From the NCBI RefSeq assembly GCF_021742065.1, contig NZ_JAKKIE010000008.1, positions 1-64,000 of the forward strand: a stretch of DNA of 64,000 nucleotides, read 5' to 3'. The notes beneath the pieces were generated by a model that worked only from the letters and a program-made list of their open reading frames with translations, was not told the origin of the DNA and did not search any database. The first letter of the stretch is position 1, and each line of letters begins with the position of its first letter. The position numbers and the translations under genes were made by a program. The DNA comes from Rhizorhapis sp. SPR117. Its GTDB lineage: Bacteria > Pseudomonadota > Alphaproteobacteria > Sphingomonadales > Sphingomonadaceae. Shown here piece by piece: positions 55,220 through 64,000 of this stretch.

Positions 55220-56332
55220 TTATTTCTTGCCATTGAGGGCACGCAGCCGCGCCGTGATGTTATCGACGATTTGCAGGGCATGCCATGCGATTGATCGCCG
55301 GATACCGCGCAGGGCGACGCGATATTGAACGATGTGGCGACGTTCGGCCCACAGGCTGTCGATCATCGGATGACCGGGCGCGGCGCAACTGTCCATCCAG
55401 TCCGCGCCACCACTGTCCAGCACATGGCGCAGATTGTCGATTTCAATGAGCACGCCGGGCGAAAAGCGCGCCATTGTTTCATCGAAAGCGATCTTGAAGG
55501 AAAAGGCCCCTTCGCCCATCAGGAAATTGACCAACATTGCGATAGGTTTGCCGTCAAAATCAAGGCGCAGGAAATCGACTGTTCCATCCGCAAAGGCTGA
55601 GGCAATGCAGTCCCGAAAAAAGGCGGCGTCCGCGGGGTTGCAGGCCATGGCGGTGCCCTCGACACCTTTCCATCCGGCCAGTTCAAGCGCCAGAAACGCA
55701 TCACACCACGCGCTAATATCGTCTACATGGGTCAGGGTGCTGCTCGTCATCGTGCCCAATTCCTTCAGACGCTTCTGGAGGCGACGGATTTCCTTGCGTT
55801 TTTTGCCGCGAATATGAGTTTCCCAATACTCGTCAGCGGAGAGCCGGCTTTTTAGAAAGGCGCGTGCATAACCGTGGATAGAGCGCAGGCCACGGCGTTG
55901 GCGAGCGCATACCTCCTGTAGTGCAGCGACGTTTGCGCCGTCTGAATCCAGGCCGGTCAGATGCAGAAAATGGGGTGCCCAGTCCGCCCCGTCCAGTGCG
56001 GACAAGAAATGCTCCCAGGCGTGAATTTCTTGTCCCTTACGGATGATCGGCGCGCCGAAGAAGCAATGGCGATGGGTCCAGTTAGTGACGTTGGCAATGG
56101 GGTAGCGGCCATGACGAGACGCTATGGCGACAGGGAGCAGACCGATTAATGTGTCATCCCGCCACGCCTCGATCAGGCGGACGTCATCCTGATCCGCAAG
56201 ATGCCGGAGCGCGGGCAGCAGCATGGCGGGCATGTAGAAGCAGTTGGCCTCCGCCGCATTCGCAACAAGCGCTTCCCAGGCTGGGCGCAATTTTGCTGCG
56301 CTATGCAATGCCGGATCGGGCGTCATATCCAT
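55220..56332 (-). CDS. GNAT-fold acyltransferase (BioF2-like, Acetyltransf_6)
   Basis: 370 residues with the same two-half layout as the gene at 53.3 kb. DDTLIGLLPVAIASRHGRYPIANV and the basic HIRGKKRKEIRRLQKRLKE (compare NSRGQIRRSMRE in the neighbour) and FDGKPIAMLVNFLMGEGAFSFKIAFDE are visible. C-terminal helix is hydrophobic to basic. It heads a two-gene operon with the cupin protein. Confidence 0.78.
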   Translation of the reverse strand: MDMTPDPALHSAAKLRPAWEALVANAAEANCFYMPAMLLPALRHLADQDDVRLIEAWRDDTLIGLLPVAIASRHGRYPIANVTNWTHRHCFFGAPIIRKGQEIHAWEHFLSALDGADWAPHFLHLTGLDSDGANVAALQEVCARQRRGLRSIHGYARAFLKSRLSADEYWETHIRGKKRKEIRRLQKRLKELGTMTSSTLTHVDDISAWCDAFLALELAGWKGVEGTAMACNPADAAFFRDCIASAFADGTVDFLRLDFDGKPIAMLVNFLMGEGAFSFKIAFDETMARFSPGVLIEIDNLRHVLDSGGADWMDSCAAPGHPMIDSLWAERRHIVQYRVALRGIRRSIAWHALQIVDNITARLRALNGKK

Positions 56333-56478
56333 GGGCAGAGCGAATACAGGGCAAAGATTAGAGAAAGGCTAAAAAGCGATTCTTTACGTCACTCCATTAC
56401 GCTGCCGTCGCGATGAGTTAACGGGTTTCTAACACTGGTCGTTATAGAGCGTCTGGAGAGGGATAAGGACAGAGTTGA

Positions 56479-58380
56479 ATGGCACGCTGGGTATCGGCGA
56501 TACAGAAGATCAGGTGGCGCGAATTGCCTGATGTGCCGCGCATGGGCATGATGCTGCCTTTTGTCGGTCTTGTCTTCGTGGCAGTGGCGAGTTGTGCTTT
56601 CCTGCTGTCCTCGCTCGCCATGAAAGTTGATGAAAATGCGGCCAATTACATAAAGACCGTGATCAGCGAGGCGCTTCAACGCGAAGTTCATAGAATTGGC
56701 GACAATGCCTATACAACGGTGCGCCGGGATGACGCCGTGGACAATCTATATGGTGCCTTGAACCGGGACTGGGCGGCCACGAATCTGTCCTATCCCATGT
56801 ACCGCTATGTCATTGATGAAAAAGGACGGGCCTTGTGGGCAATGACGCCCGATGGCACGGCCGCAATGCCTTTGCAGAAGGCGGCGCCGGTTGCCGCACA
56901 GGTGTTGATGAAAACATTGCCCCGGAATTTGGCTGCGGCGAGGCGAATGGAGACGGGCGTCAGCCTGCTCGCGTCCTATAACGGCGCGCCTGCCTTCGTC
57001 GGTGCAATGCCGATCATCCCATTGCAAGGTACAGGGCAGTTGCCCGGCAATAAGCTGCGCTACATTATATTTGTCCGGATGCTGGATAGGACTGTCTTGC
57101 AGAAATGGCAGGAAACATTCCATTTTCAGGGCATCGAATGGCAGCAATTGGCATCGAACGAGCGGATTAAAGGGGTGTCGCTAACAGAGGCAGATAATGC
57201 CGGCGTCTATCTGGGCAGCATAACCTGGCCGCCCTACCCGTTTGGTCAAAAAGCAATCGTCGAGATGTTGCCTTTGTTGAGTTCTTGCGCGCTTGTTTTT
57301 GGTGGCCTCTCTCTATGGCTGATCACGCTGATATACCGTTCGCGCACTGATCTGGAGACCAATGGCAGGATTGCCAGGATTGCGGCGTCCGAGGCGACAC
57401 GCCATGCCAAAAAAGCCGATCAGGCCCGCGCCGAGGCTGAAGCCGCGCTGCTCGAAGCCGAAGAGGCGCGACACCGCGCGGACGAACTGGCGCAGCGCGA
57501 AATTGCCGAACAGGCGCGGCATCGCCAGCAACTCGGTGAGAACTCCCACAAAATGGCGACGGCCTTGCAGGACTCCATGTCTTCACTGGTCAAACAATTG
57601 CTTGAAACTGCCAATGACCTTGAACTCAGCGCCGAAATGACGATCAACACCATCCATGAACAGCAAAGGCATGCCGATGTGGTCCGCGGCCGCTCCCATG
57701 ACGCTGCTGCAGCGGTTCAGGCCGTGACCGACGGCATTGCAGAATTGACGGCGTCCATCAGTGAAATTCGCCGGGCCACCGAAACAGCACGTGAATCGGC
57801 GTTGGTGGCAAGCAATCAGTCGGCAACGGCACGAAGCGCGAACGACCATCTTCTTGCACAGGTCAGTTCCATCAATGATGCCGCCAGCGTGATTGCATCC
57901 ATTGCCAAGCAGACGAACCTGTTGGCGCTCAACGCCACGATAGAGGCCGCACGAGCGGGGGAGGCCGGATATGGTTTTGCTGTGGTGGCGACCGAAGTGA
58001 AGGCGCTGGCCAGCCAGACCGCGCAAACGACCCGCAGCATTCATGATCGGGTGGATGGCATGGAAGCGGCGGCTCAGTCGACGGTCGACCTTGTTGGAAC
58101 AGTGGACGAAATACTGGGTGCGCTGGTCCGGTCCATGGCGTCATCTTCGGCCACCGTCCAGCAGCAGCAGACCGTCGCTGAGGATATTCAGCGTAACTCA
58201 CGAGGCGTTGCAGACAATGCCCAAATTGCCGATCAAGCGATCGAAGCGATTTCCCGATCCCTCGACAATGTTGCCCAGACCGCCGCGTCCACGCGACATA
58301 TCGGCGCCGCTGTGCGCAACCGTGCGGAACATCTCGATGCCGAATTCGCGCGTTTGATAGCGCAATTGAAAGCCGCTTAA
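56479..58380 (+). CDS. Methyl-accepting chemotaxis protein with CHASE4-like sensor
   Basis: 633 residues. Helix 1 (about 24-44) and helix 2 (about 262-283) bracket a periplasmic sensor of the CHASE4 type, with a [28 protein letters not shown] start. A coiled-coil linker rich in Ala/Glu/Arg (about 300-360) leads into the signalling domain with [37 protein letters not shown] (hairpin tip, quoted by its core [16 protein letters not shown]). No C-terminal NWETF pentapeptide. It relays an unknown signal to CheA. No other che genes are in the window. Confidence 0.93.
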   Translation: MARWVSAIQKIRWRELPDVPRMGMMLPFVGLVFVAVASCAFLLSSLAMKVDENAANYIKTVISEALQREVHRIGDNAYTTVRRDDAVDNLYGALNRDWAATNLSYPMYRYVIDEKGRALWAMTPDGTAAMPLQKAAPVAAQVLMKTLPRNLAAARRMETGVSLLASYNGAPAFVGAMPIIPLQGTGQLPGNKLRYIIFVRMLDRTVLQKWQETFHFQGIEWQQLASNERIKGVSLTEADNAGVYLGSITWPPYPFGQKAIVEMLPLLSSCALVFGGLSLWLITLIYRSRTDLETNGRIARIAASEATRHAKKADQARAEAEAALLEAEEARHRADELAQREIAEQARHRQQLGENSHKMATALQDSMSSLVKQLLETANDLELSAEMTINTIHEQQRHADVVRGRSHDAAAAVQAVTDGIAELTASISEIRRATETARESALVASNQSATARSANDHLLAQVSSINDAASVIASIAKQTNLLALNATIEAARAGEAGYGFAVVATEVKALASQTAQTTRSIHDRVDGMEAAAQSTVDLVGTVDEILGALVRSMASSSATVQQQQTVAEDIQRNSRGVADNAQIADQAIEAISRSLDNVAQTAASTRHIGAAVRNRAEHLDAEFARLIAQLKAA

Positions 58381-58386
58381 GCCAGT

Positions 58387-59670
58387 TTAACCGTCGCTCA
58401 CCCGTTCGATGTCGGCACCTACGGCTTCCAGTTTTTCCTCCAGCCGCTCATATCCCCGGTCAAGGTGGTAGACACGGGCGACCTGCGTTTCTCCTTCGGC
58501 GGCAAGGCCGGCGAGAACCAGGCTCATCGAGGCGCGCAGGTCTGTCGCCATCACTGGCGCGCCCACCAGCCTATGTACGCCCCGTACCACTGCGCTACGG
58601 CCATTCACCTGAATATCCGCCCCCATGCGCGCCAGTTCAGGAACATGCATGTAACGGTTTTCAAAAATGGTTTCGGTCAGGACGCTTGCCCCCTGCGCCA
58701 AGGTCAGCATGGCCATGAACTGCGCCTGCATGTCGGTAGGAAAAGCGGGAAAGGGCGCGGTGGAAATCGACAGTGGTTTCAAGGGACCATCGGCACTTAC
58801 CGTGATGCTGCCCGGCGTTTCGGTGATGATCACGCCCGCTTCCCGCAGGCCCGCCAATATCGCGTGCATGTCATCGGCATTGGCCCCGACGAGTTCCAGC
58901 GATCCGCCTGTGATTGCAGCAGCGCAGGCATAGCTGCCCGCCTCGATCCGGTCGGGCATGACGCGATAGGTTGCGCCGTGCAGTCTGTCCACGCCGTCAA
59001 CCACAAGCTTGTCGCTGCCGATGCCGCTGATCTGCGCGCCCATAGCGACGAGCAGGTTGCACAGGTCGACAATCTCCGGCTCGCGCGCGGCATTTTCCAT
59101 GATGCACTGGCCCCTCGCCAGCACGGCGGCCATCAGCGCGTTTTCCGTTGCACCGACTGATACCACAGGAAAGTTGATCGTACCGCCGGGCAGACCGCCA
59201 GTAGGGGCGCTGGCTTTCACATAGCCCGCCGTGATTTCTATGATCGCACCAAAGGCTTCGAGGGCTTTCAAATGCAGGTCGATTGGCCGATTGCCGATGG
59301 CGCAACCGCCCGGCAGCGAAACCGTGGCCTCGCCAGCACGCGCGAGCAGCGGCCCCAGCACCAGGATCGACGCGCGCATCTTGCGCACGATGTCATAGGG
59401 CGCGATGGTGGATGTGATCTTGCTGGCGCGAAGGGTCATGACGCGGCCAAAATCCTCCGGTCTGCTACCCTCGATCATCGTTGATACACCCAACTGGTTC
59501 AGCAGGTGGCCAAAGCTGTCGACATCGGCAAGACGCGGCAGGTTGCGCAACGTCAATGGTTCGTCGGTCAGCAGCGCGCAGGGCAGAAGCGTCAGTGCAG
59601 CATTTTTTGCGCCGGAAATAGGGATGCGGCCTTCCAATCTTTTGCCGCCGCGGATAAGAATTCGGTCCAT
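58387..59670 (-). CDS. murA: UDP-N-acetylglucosamine 1-carboxyvinyltransferase
   Basis: 427 residues. [19 protein letters not shown] contains the catalytic Lys22/Asn23, and [17 protein letters not shown] the active-site cysteine (Cys123) that fosfomycin alkylates. It joins enolpyruvate to UDP-GlcNAc, the first committed peptidoglycan step. It is convergent with the chemoreceptor gene; six bases separate the stops. Confidence 0.97.
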   Translation of the reverse strand: MDRILIRGGKRLEGRIPISGAKNAALTLLPCALLTDEPLTLRNLPRLADVDSFGHLLNQLGVSTMIEGSRPEDFGRVMTLRASKITSTIAPYDIVRKMRASILVLGPLLARAGEATVSLPGGCAIGNRPIDLHLKALEAFGAIIEITAGYVKASAPTGGLPGGTINFPVVSVGATENALMAAVLARGQCIMENAAREPEIVDLCNLLVAMGAQISGIGSDKLVVDGVDRLHGATYRVMPDRIEAGSYACAAAITGGSLELVGANADDMHAILAGLREAGVIITETPGSITVSADGPLKPLSISTAPFPAFPTDMQAQFMAMLTLAQGASVLTETIFENRYMHVPELARMGADIQVNGRSAVVRGVHRLVGAPVMATDLRASMSLVLAGLAAEGETQVARVYHLDRGYERLEEKLEAVGADIERVSDG

Positions 59671-59727
59671 TGCGCCGCTTCTAAAGGCAAATTCGCCCTA
59701 CGCAAGCTAAAGGCGCGGCGATGCGGA

Positions 59728-60294
59728 TCAGGCCAGCAGTTCGACGTCCCAATAGAGCCAGTCATGCCAGGTATCGTGCAGATAATTGGGCGGGAAAGCG
59801 CGGCCGCGTTCTTGTAATTGCCAGTTGGTTGGGCGGGTTGGCGTGACATTCAGGCGCATATGCGCCTCCTTTGGCGTCCGTCCGCCTTTTTTCAGATTAC
59901 AGGGGGAGCAGGCGGTTGCAACATTTTCCCATGTAGTCCGTCCACCCTGCCGCCGGGGAACGACATGATCAAAGGTGAGGTCGCTCGTCACACCGCAATA
60001 TTGGCAGGAAAATCTGTCGCGCAGAAACAGGTTGAACCGGGTAAAGGCAGGGTATTCGGACGGTCGGACATATTGTTTGAGTGCGATGACCGACGGAATT
60101 TTCATGGCCCAACTGGGACTGTGCACTTCCCGTTCGTAGCTGGAAACGATGTCCACGCGATCCAAAAAAACCGCCTTGATGGCGGTTTGCCAAGGCCATA
60201 CGCTCAGCGGATAATAACTCAAAGGTGTGTAATCGGCATTCAGTACGAGCGCCGGGCAGTTATCCGGATGTCTTATAAGGTCGGGATGGTACAT
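59728..60294 (-). CDS. HNH endonuclease
   Basis: 188 residues from ATG 60294 (MYHPDLIRHPDNCPALVLNADY). The HNH domain has CQYCGVTSDLTFDHVVPRRQGG (zinc Cys97/Cys100, catalytic His110) and ACSPCNLKKGGRTP (Cys129/Cys132). This is the widespread chromosomal single-copy HNH protein of unknown role, with no restriction partner nearby. An upstream start at 60375 would add a Ser/Arg-rich segment that is not family-like. It is divergent from gluQRS by 96 bases. Confidence 0.9.
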   Translation of the reverse strand: MYHPDLIRHPDNCPALVLNADYTPLSYYPLSVWPWQTAIKAVFLDRVDIVSSYEREVHSPSWAMKIPSVIALKQYVRPSEYPAFTRFNLFLRDRFSCQYCGVTSDLTFDHVVPRRQGGRTTWENVATACSPCNLKKGGRTPKEAHMRLNVTPTRPTNWQLQERGRAFPPNYLHDTWHDWLYWDVELLA

Positions 60295-60390
60295 AAACGC
60301 GTGCGTCTCCCCCTTGCCTGCCCTGCTAATCCATGAAATGCATGACATGCGTATGACAGCATTAACTACCCGCATTCGTCAAGAGTCTGT

Positions 60391-61269
60391 ATGAACGTCG
60401 TCTCCGGGGCACCGCATATAGTGACGCGTTTTGCGCCCAGTCCGACTGGAAAATTGCATATTGGCCACGCATGGTCGGCGCTGATGGCGCATGATCTGGC
60501 GCGCGAAAATGGCGGGCAATTCCGCCTGCGTATCGAAGATATTGACGGCACGCGCAGCCGGACGGCCCATGCCGATGCTATTTTGGAGGATTTGCGTTGG
60601 ATCGGCCTTGATTGGGACGGAGAAGTGTTTTTTCAGTCTCAACGGTTGCCAATTTACAACGCTGGATTGGACAGGTTGAAGGCAGCCGGATTGGTTTACC
60701 CCTGTTTCTGCACGCGTGCGGACATCGCCGCCAGCCTGTCAGCACCCCATGGACCCGAAGGATCGCTCTATCCGGGAACCTGCCGTCAATTAGCTGAGGC
60801 GGAACGGTCGGCCCGATTGGAAAAGGAGGCTCATGCATGGCGGATCGACATGGCAAAAGCCGTAACCCTTGCCGGGGCGCTGACATGGAATGATATGGAT
60901 GCCGGCACCATCACCGCCGATCCGCTGGCCGCAGGCGACGTTATCCTGGCGCGCAAGGATGCGCCGACCAGCTATCATCTGGCAGCGACGCTGGACGACG
61001 CGGATATGGGGATCACGCATGTCGTGCGAGGGCAGGACTTGTTTGCCGCTACCCATGTGCATCGGTTGTTGCAGGCATTGCTTGACCTGCCGACCCCGTT
61101 TTACCGACATCATCGTTTGTTGCTGGGACCAGATGGGAAACGGCTGGCCAAACGCCATGGGGGACTGACACTGGCGGACCTGCGTGCTGGCGGCGTCGAT
61201 CCGGGGCAATTGGTCGCGGATTTGCGGCGGGGTGTCTTTCCCGTTGGCATTTGTGTGGGCAATGCCTAA
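60391..61269 (+). CDS. gluQ: Glutamyl-queuosine tRNA(Asp) synthetase
   Basis: 292 residues, truncated GluRS-like class I synthetase without an anticodon domain. TRFAPSPTGKLHIGHAWSALM has the HIGH motif (23-26), EDIDGTRS the glutamate-binding segment, CFCTRADIAAS a zinc-type Cys cluster with a downstream Cys in TCRQL, and GKRLAKRHGG the KMSKS-equivalent. It adds Glu to the queuosine of tRNA-Asp. It depends on queuosine made by the QueF route; queF is present at 4.8 kb. Confidence 0.95.
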   Translation: MNVVSGAPHIVTRFAPSPTGKLHIGHAWSALMAHDLARENGGQFRLRIEDIDGTRSRTAHADAILEDLRWIGLDWDGEVFFQSQRLPIYNAGLDRLKAAGLVYPCFCTRADIAASLSAPHGPEGSLYPGTCRQLAEAERSARLEKEAHAWRIDMAKAVTLAGALTWNDMDAGTITADPLAAGDVILARKDAPTSYHLAATLDDADMGITHVVRGQDLFAATHVHRLLQALLDLPTPFYRHHRLLLGPDGKRLAKRHGGLTLADLRAGGVDPGQLVADLRRGVFPVGICVGNA

Positions 61270-61278
61270 ATAGTGGTC

Positions 61279-61512
61279 ATGACCACTTTTCTCATCATCC
61301 TGATTATCCTGGCCGCCATTGCGACGGTAGTGGCGCTGGTGCGTGGCATCATCACGTTCCTGAGAACGACAGAACGGGATCTGAAAAGCGGTACGGGACC
61401 AAGTGCCTCCAGCCTGAAACAGAACAGGATGATGATGGCCCGCATCGGTTTTCAGGCAGTTGCGGTCCTGCTTGTCGCCTTCCTGCTGCTGATGACGGGT
61501 GGCGGTCGATAG
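61279..61512 (+). CDS. Twin-transmembrane (HIG1-type) small protein
   Basis: 77 residues from ATG 61279. Two hydrophobic helices (about 3-24 and 52-74) flank a polar loop with RTTERDLKSG and QNRMMMARIGFQA, a pattern shared by HIG1/DUF6-length proteins in alphaproteobacteria. GTG 61273 is an alternative start. It overlaps the adenosyltransferase frame by 14 bases. Possibly a respiratory-complex accessory protein by family analogy. Confidence 0.72.
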   Translation: MTTFLIILIILAAIATVVALVRGIITFLRTTERDLKSGTGPSASSLKQNRMMMARIGFQAVAVLLVAFLLLMTGGGR

Positions 61513-62086
61513 TTCCTTGGTAAAGCTCAACAAAATCTACACCCGCACTGGCGACCATGGCACCACCGGTCTGGTTGGCGGGTCACGCGTTGCCAAATCC
61601 GATCCGCGCATGGCTGCGATCGGCGATGTCGATGAAGCCAATAGCGCCATTGGCATGGCCATAGCGGCGCTTGGCGAAGGGCAGTTTGCGGTCATGCTTC
61701 GCCGCATCCAGAATGACCTGTTCGATCTTGGCGCCGACCTTGCCACGCCGGGGGAGGATTTCACGCCAAGCGAAATGACATTGCGCATCGTTGTGGATCA
61801 GGTCGCGCGGCTGGAAAAGGAAATCGACCAGATGAATGCGCCGCTGAAGCCATTGCGCAGCTTCATCCTGCCCGGTGGAAGCCAGGCCGCGGCCGCCATC
61901 CACCTTGCCCGCGCGATCGTTCGCCGGGCCGAACGTACTGCTGTCGGCGCGGGGGATGGAATATCGCTCAATCCCCAGGCACTGACCTATCTGAACCGCC
62001 TTTCCGACCATCTGTTCGTCATGGCACGCGCTGTCAACGCGGGGGGCGCGGGCGATATATTATGGGTTCCGGGCGCTTCACGCTGA
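61499..62086 (+). CDS. Cob(I)yrinic acid a,c-diamide adenosyltransferase (PduO type)
   Basis: 195 residues. IYTRTGDHGTTGLVGG is the ATP-binding N-terminal motif, SFILPGGSQAAAAIHLARAIVRRAERTAV the helical core with RRAER, and a final LSDHLFVMARAVN. It attaches adenosyl to cob(I)alamin. GTG 61499 or TTG 61517 could start it; both overlap the twin-transmembrane gene. No B12-riboswitch is visible upstream. It is the only cobalamin gene in the window. Confidence 0.9.
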   Translation: MAVDSSLVKLNKIYTRTGDHGTTGLVGGSRVAKSDPRMAAIGDVDEANSAIGMAIAALGEGQFAVMLRRIQNDLFDLGADLATPGEDFTPSEMTLRIVVDQVARLEKEIDQMNAPLKPLRSFILPGGSQAAAAIHLARAIVRRAERTAVGAGDGISLNPQALTYLNRLSDHLFVMARAVNAGGAGDILWVPGASR

Positions 62087-62182
62087 ATTGATCCCTGAAA
62101 TTTTTTCGTCACCCGCCGCCACTATACTAGGATCGGAACGAATGAAGCTGCGTTGACCCGATACAAACAGCCGGGAGAGGGT

Positions 62183-63454
62183 ATGGGAAAGCATATCACA
62201 TCAGAACGACTGGTCGAGGAATGGACGGATCAGTATACGCGCATCAGGGCTTTGTCGGAATCACTTGTGCAACCGCTGTCCGACGCCGACGCCACTGTGC
62301 AATCGATGGACGACGCATCGCCCGCCAAATGGCATCTGGCGCATGTCAGCTGGTTTTTCGAAACCTTTATCCTGCGCGATCATGTGCCTGATTACAGCCT
62401 GTTCGACGAGGATTATCCCTTTCTCTTCAACAGCTATTATGAGGCGGAAGGAGAGCGTCATGCCCGCCCCCGTCGAGGTATGTTGACCCGGCCCTCGCTT
62501 GATGAAGTGCTGGCCTATCGTGCGCATGTCGATGCAGCGCTTATGGCGGCATCACCTGATCTGGCGCCCGATGTTCGTGCACTGGTCACGCTCGGCCTGC
62601 ATCATGAGCAGCAACATCAGGAATTGCTGCTGACCGACATATTGCACTTGTTTGCGCAAAACCCGCTGCAACCCGCCATGTGGCGCGCGCCTTCCTCCAT
62701 GCCCGCGCCAATGCCGGGTCCGATCGTCTGGATAGAGGGAAGGACCGGAGTTGCAGCCATTGGCCATGAAGGGCCGGACTTCGCTTTTGATTGTGAGGGG
62801 CCACGCCATGATGGGTTGCTTGCCCCCCATGCGCTGGCCAACCGTCCGGTGACCAATGGTGAATGGATAGAATTTATCTCCGATGGAGGATATGCCGACC
62901 CGCGCCTCTGGTTGTCGGACGGTTGGGCCTGGGTACAAGCCAATGCTATTTCCGCGCCGCTCTATTGGGAGAGCGAGGCCGGGCGCGACTGGACCTGTTT
63001 CGGCCATGACGGTCGGCACATGGTCAATCCCGCGGCACCCGTCACTCATATCAGCCTGTATGAGGCGGATGCCTATGCCAGTTGGGCGGGGGTTCGCCTG
63101 CCTACCGAAGAAGAATGGGAGGCTGCGGCGCAGGGAATAGACCCTGCTGGCGGTCACCAATTGGATGAGGCCGCCGCTCCACGTCCGCGCGCCTGTGAAC
63201 AGCAACACGGATTGGCGCAGATGTTCGGCGATGTATGGGAATGGACCGGCAGTGCGTACCGGCCCTATCCCCGCTTTCACGCAGCGGAAGGCGCGGTCGG
63301 CGAATATAACGGCAAGTTCATGTCGGGTCAGTTCGTGCTGAAGGGTGGAAGCTGCGCGACACCGCGCGGGCACATGCGCGCATCCTACCGTAATTTCTTT
63401 TACCCGCATCAACGCTGGCAGTTTACCGGTCTGCGGCTCGCGAAGGATCTCTGA
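62183..63454 (+). CDS. egtB: Ergothioneine biosynthesis sulfoxide synthase EgtB
   Basis: About 423 residues. The DinB_2-like N-terminal half carries the iron ligands: HLAHVSWFFE gives the first His, and HHEQQHQELLL the HxxxHxE set (about His141, His145, Glu147). The C-terminal FGE-sulfatase domain has the VTNGEWIEFISDGGY, RLPTEEEWEAAA and GGSCATPRGHMRASYRNF landmarks. EgtB joins trimethylhistidine (hercynine) to a cysteine thiol using O2. The ATG at 62183 is preferred over the upstream TTG at 62153; GAGAGGG lies close to it. It overlaps egtD by one base (TGATG). Confidence 0.93.
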   Translation: MGKHITSERLVEEWTDQYTRIRALSESLVQPLSDADATVQSMDDASPAKWHLAHVSWFFETFILRDHVPDYSLFDEDYPFLFNSYYEAEGERHARPRRGMLTRPSLDEVLAYRAHVDAALMAASPDLAPDVRALVTLGLHHEQQHQELLLTDILHLFAQNPLQPAMWRAPSSMPAPMPGPIVWIEGRTGVAAIGHEGPDFAFDCEGPRHDGLLAPHALANRPVTNGEWIEFISDGGYADPRLWLSDGWAWVQANAISAPLYWESEAGRDWTCFGHDGRHMVNPAAPVTHISLYEADAYASWAGVRLPTEEEWEAAAQGIDPAGGHQLDEAAAPRPRACEQQHGLAQMFGDVWEWTGSAYRPYPRFHAAEGAVGEYNGKFMSGQFVLKGGSCATPRGHMRASYRNFFYPHQRWQFTGLRLAKDL

Positions 63455-64000
63455 TGGCGCAATATAGTCTGGCAAAAAAGACGGAATCGTCGGACATTGT
63501 TGTCGATCCGGCCTTCCGCGATGACATATTGGCCGGGTTTACCGCGATGCCCAAGACAACACCGGCCCGCTGGTTTTACGATCAGCGGGGTTCCGAATTG
63601 TTCGAGGATATAACAAGACTACCCGAATATTATCCAACGCGTATCGAAACACAATTGCTTGAAACCCATTGCGCGCAGGTTGGCCAGATCATTGGCAAAG
63701 GACGCGCGGTCGTTGAATTCGGCGCGGGTTCGGCAGCAAAGACGCCACATCTGTTACGCCAGATTGATCCTGCGGCTTATGTTCCCATCGATATTAGCGG
63801 CGATTTCTTGAGAGAAAGCAGCGCGGTACTGGCGCGGGATTTCCCCGGTCTCCCCGTGCGCCCGGTAGAAGCGGACTTTCTGTGCCCGGTACAATTGCCA
63901 AAGGAACTCGCGAATATTCCAAGGCTGGGCTTCTTTCCCGGATCAACCATTGGGAACTTCGATGCACCTGCCGCTGTTGACCTGTTGCGATCGCTGCACT
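63454..64000 (+). CDS. egtD: L-histidine N-alpha-methyltransferase EgtD, N-terminal part (cut by window edge)
   Basis: 182 codons are present from ATG 63454, in frame to the window edge; the family is about 320 residues. VDPAFRDDILAGFTAMPKTTPARWFYDQRGSELFEDITRLPEYYPTR (quoted by RWFYDQRGSELFE and LPEYYPTR) is the family start. VVEFGAGSAAKTPHLL is the SAM loop, and GFFPGSTIGNF the conserved later motif. It makes hercynine for EgtB. Confidence 0.93.
   Translation, partial: MAQYSLAKKTESSDIVVDPAFRDDILAGFTAMPKTTPARWFYDQRGSELFEDITRLPEYYPTRIETQLLETHCAQVGQIIGKGRAVVEFGAGSAAKTPHLLRQIDPAAYVPIDISGDFLRESSAVLARDFPGLPVRPVEADFLCPVQLPKELANIPRLGFFPGSTIGNFDAPAAVDLLRSLH

Overview
The window is an ordinary-looking chromosomal segment of an alphaproteobacterium, most likely order Sphingomonadales. 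Evidence for this is the joint presence of the alphaproteobacterial block parB-parA-rsmG-mnmG-mnmE / rho-hemJ-hemE / ppsR-maf-aroE-coaE-dnaQ, the families DUF1491, DUF3576 and DUF6489, a TorF-type porin, and the moderately high GC with FHVKQ/VSRET-encoding parS sites. I see no prophage, transposase, CRISPR array, rRNA or tRNA.

Layout. 0-5 kb: TorF-like porin, MscS channel, metC-sseA sulfur genes, and divergent queF. 5.4-9.1 kb: a two-gene carbohydrate unit (GT4 fused to an alpha-helical domain, plus a GH130-type enzyme). 9.2-13.2 kb: exported M1 aminopeptidase, YggS, and a degenerate thiamine-phosphate-synthase-like protein. 13.2-18.7 kb: parB, parA, rsmG, mnmG and mnmE with three parS sites. 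18.7-23.6 kb: DUF6489, dienelactone hydrolase, TerC/YjbE, rho, hemJ, hemE. 23.6-23.9 kb: a DnaA-box-rich gap that I interpret as the replication origin. 23.9-29.5 kb: ppsR, maf, aroE, coaE, dnaQ, hpf, ptsN, a thioesterase, DUF1491. 29.7-35.5 kb: SleB-type hydrolase, ankyrin protein, SCO protein, YcgN, YgjP-like metallopeptidase, PBP1A, MsrB. 35.5-38.4 kb: a three-gene type III polyketide synthase / methyltransferase / flavoprotein operon. 38.5-43 kb: DUF3576-leuS-lptE-holA operon. 43.2-46.3 kb: accessory material (a sphingomonad-type orphan exported protein, an acyltransferase-3, a DUF559 gene flanked by REP-like palindromes, an AT-rich orphan membrane gene). 46.3-50.1 kb: class I ribonucleotide reductase with a long leader carrying two NrdR-like boxes and a separate perfect palindrome. 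50.1-64 kb: GST, ung, ArsC/Spx-like reductase, RidA, two BioF2/GNAT-fold acyltransferases around a cupin-8 protein, a CHASE4-type chemoreceptor, murA, HNH nuclease, gluQRS, an adenosyltransferase, and egtB-egtD of ergothioneine synthesis (egtD cut by the right edge).

How the genes work together. The centre of the window is the chromosome's replication and segregation hub: the origin candidate at 23.6-23.9 kb lies 6-9 kb from the three parS sites and about 10 kb from parAB. Two tRNA-modification themes recur: MnmE/MnmG (wobble U34) and QueF/GluQRS (queuosine and its glutamylation). The most distinctive accessory units are the GT4-GH130 pair, the type III PKS operon (whose PKS gene has no ATG/GTG/TTG start in the right place), and the REP-flanked insert beside nrdB. 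Coordinates, motifs and dyads were read by eye from the sequence; family assignments rest on recognised motifs, not on a database search.
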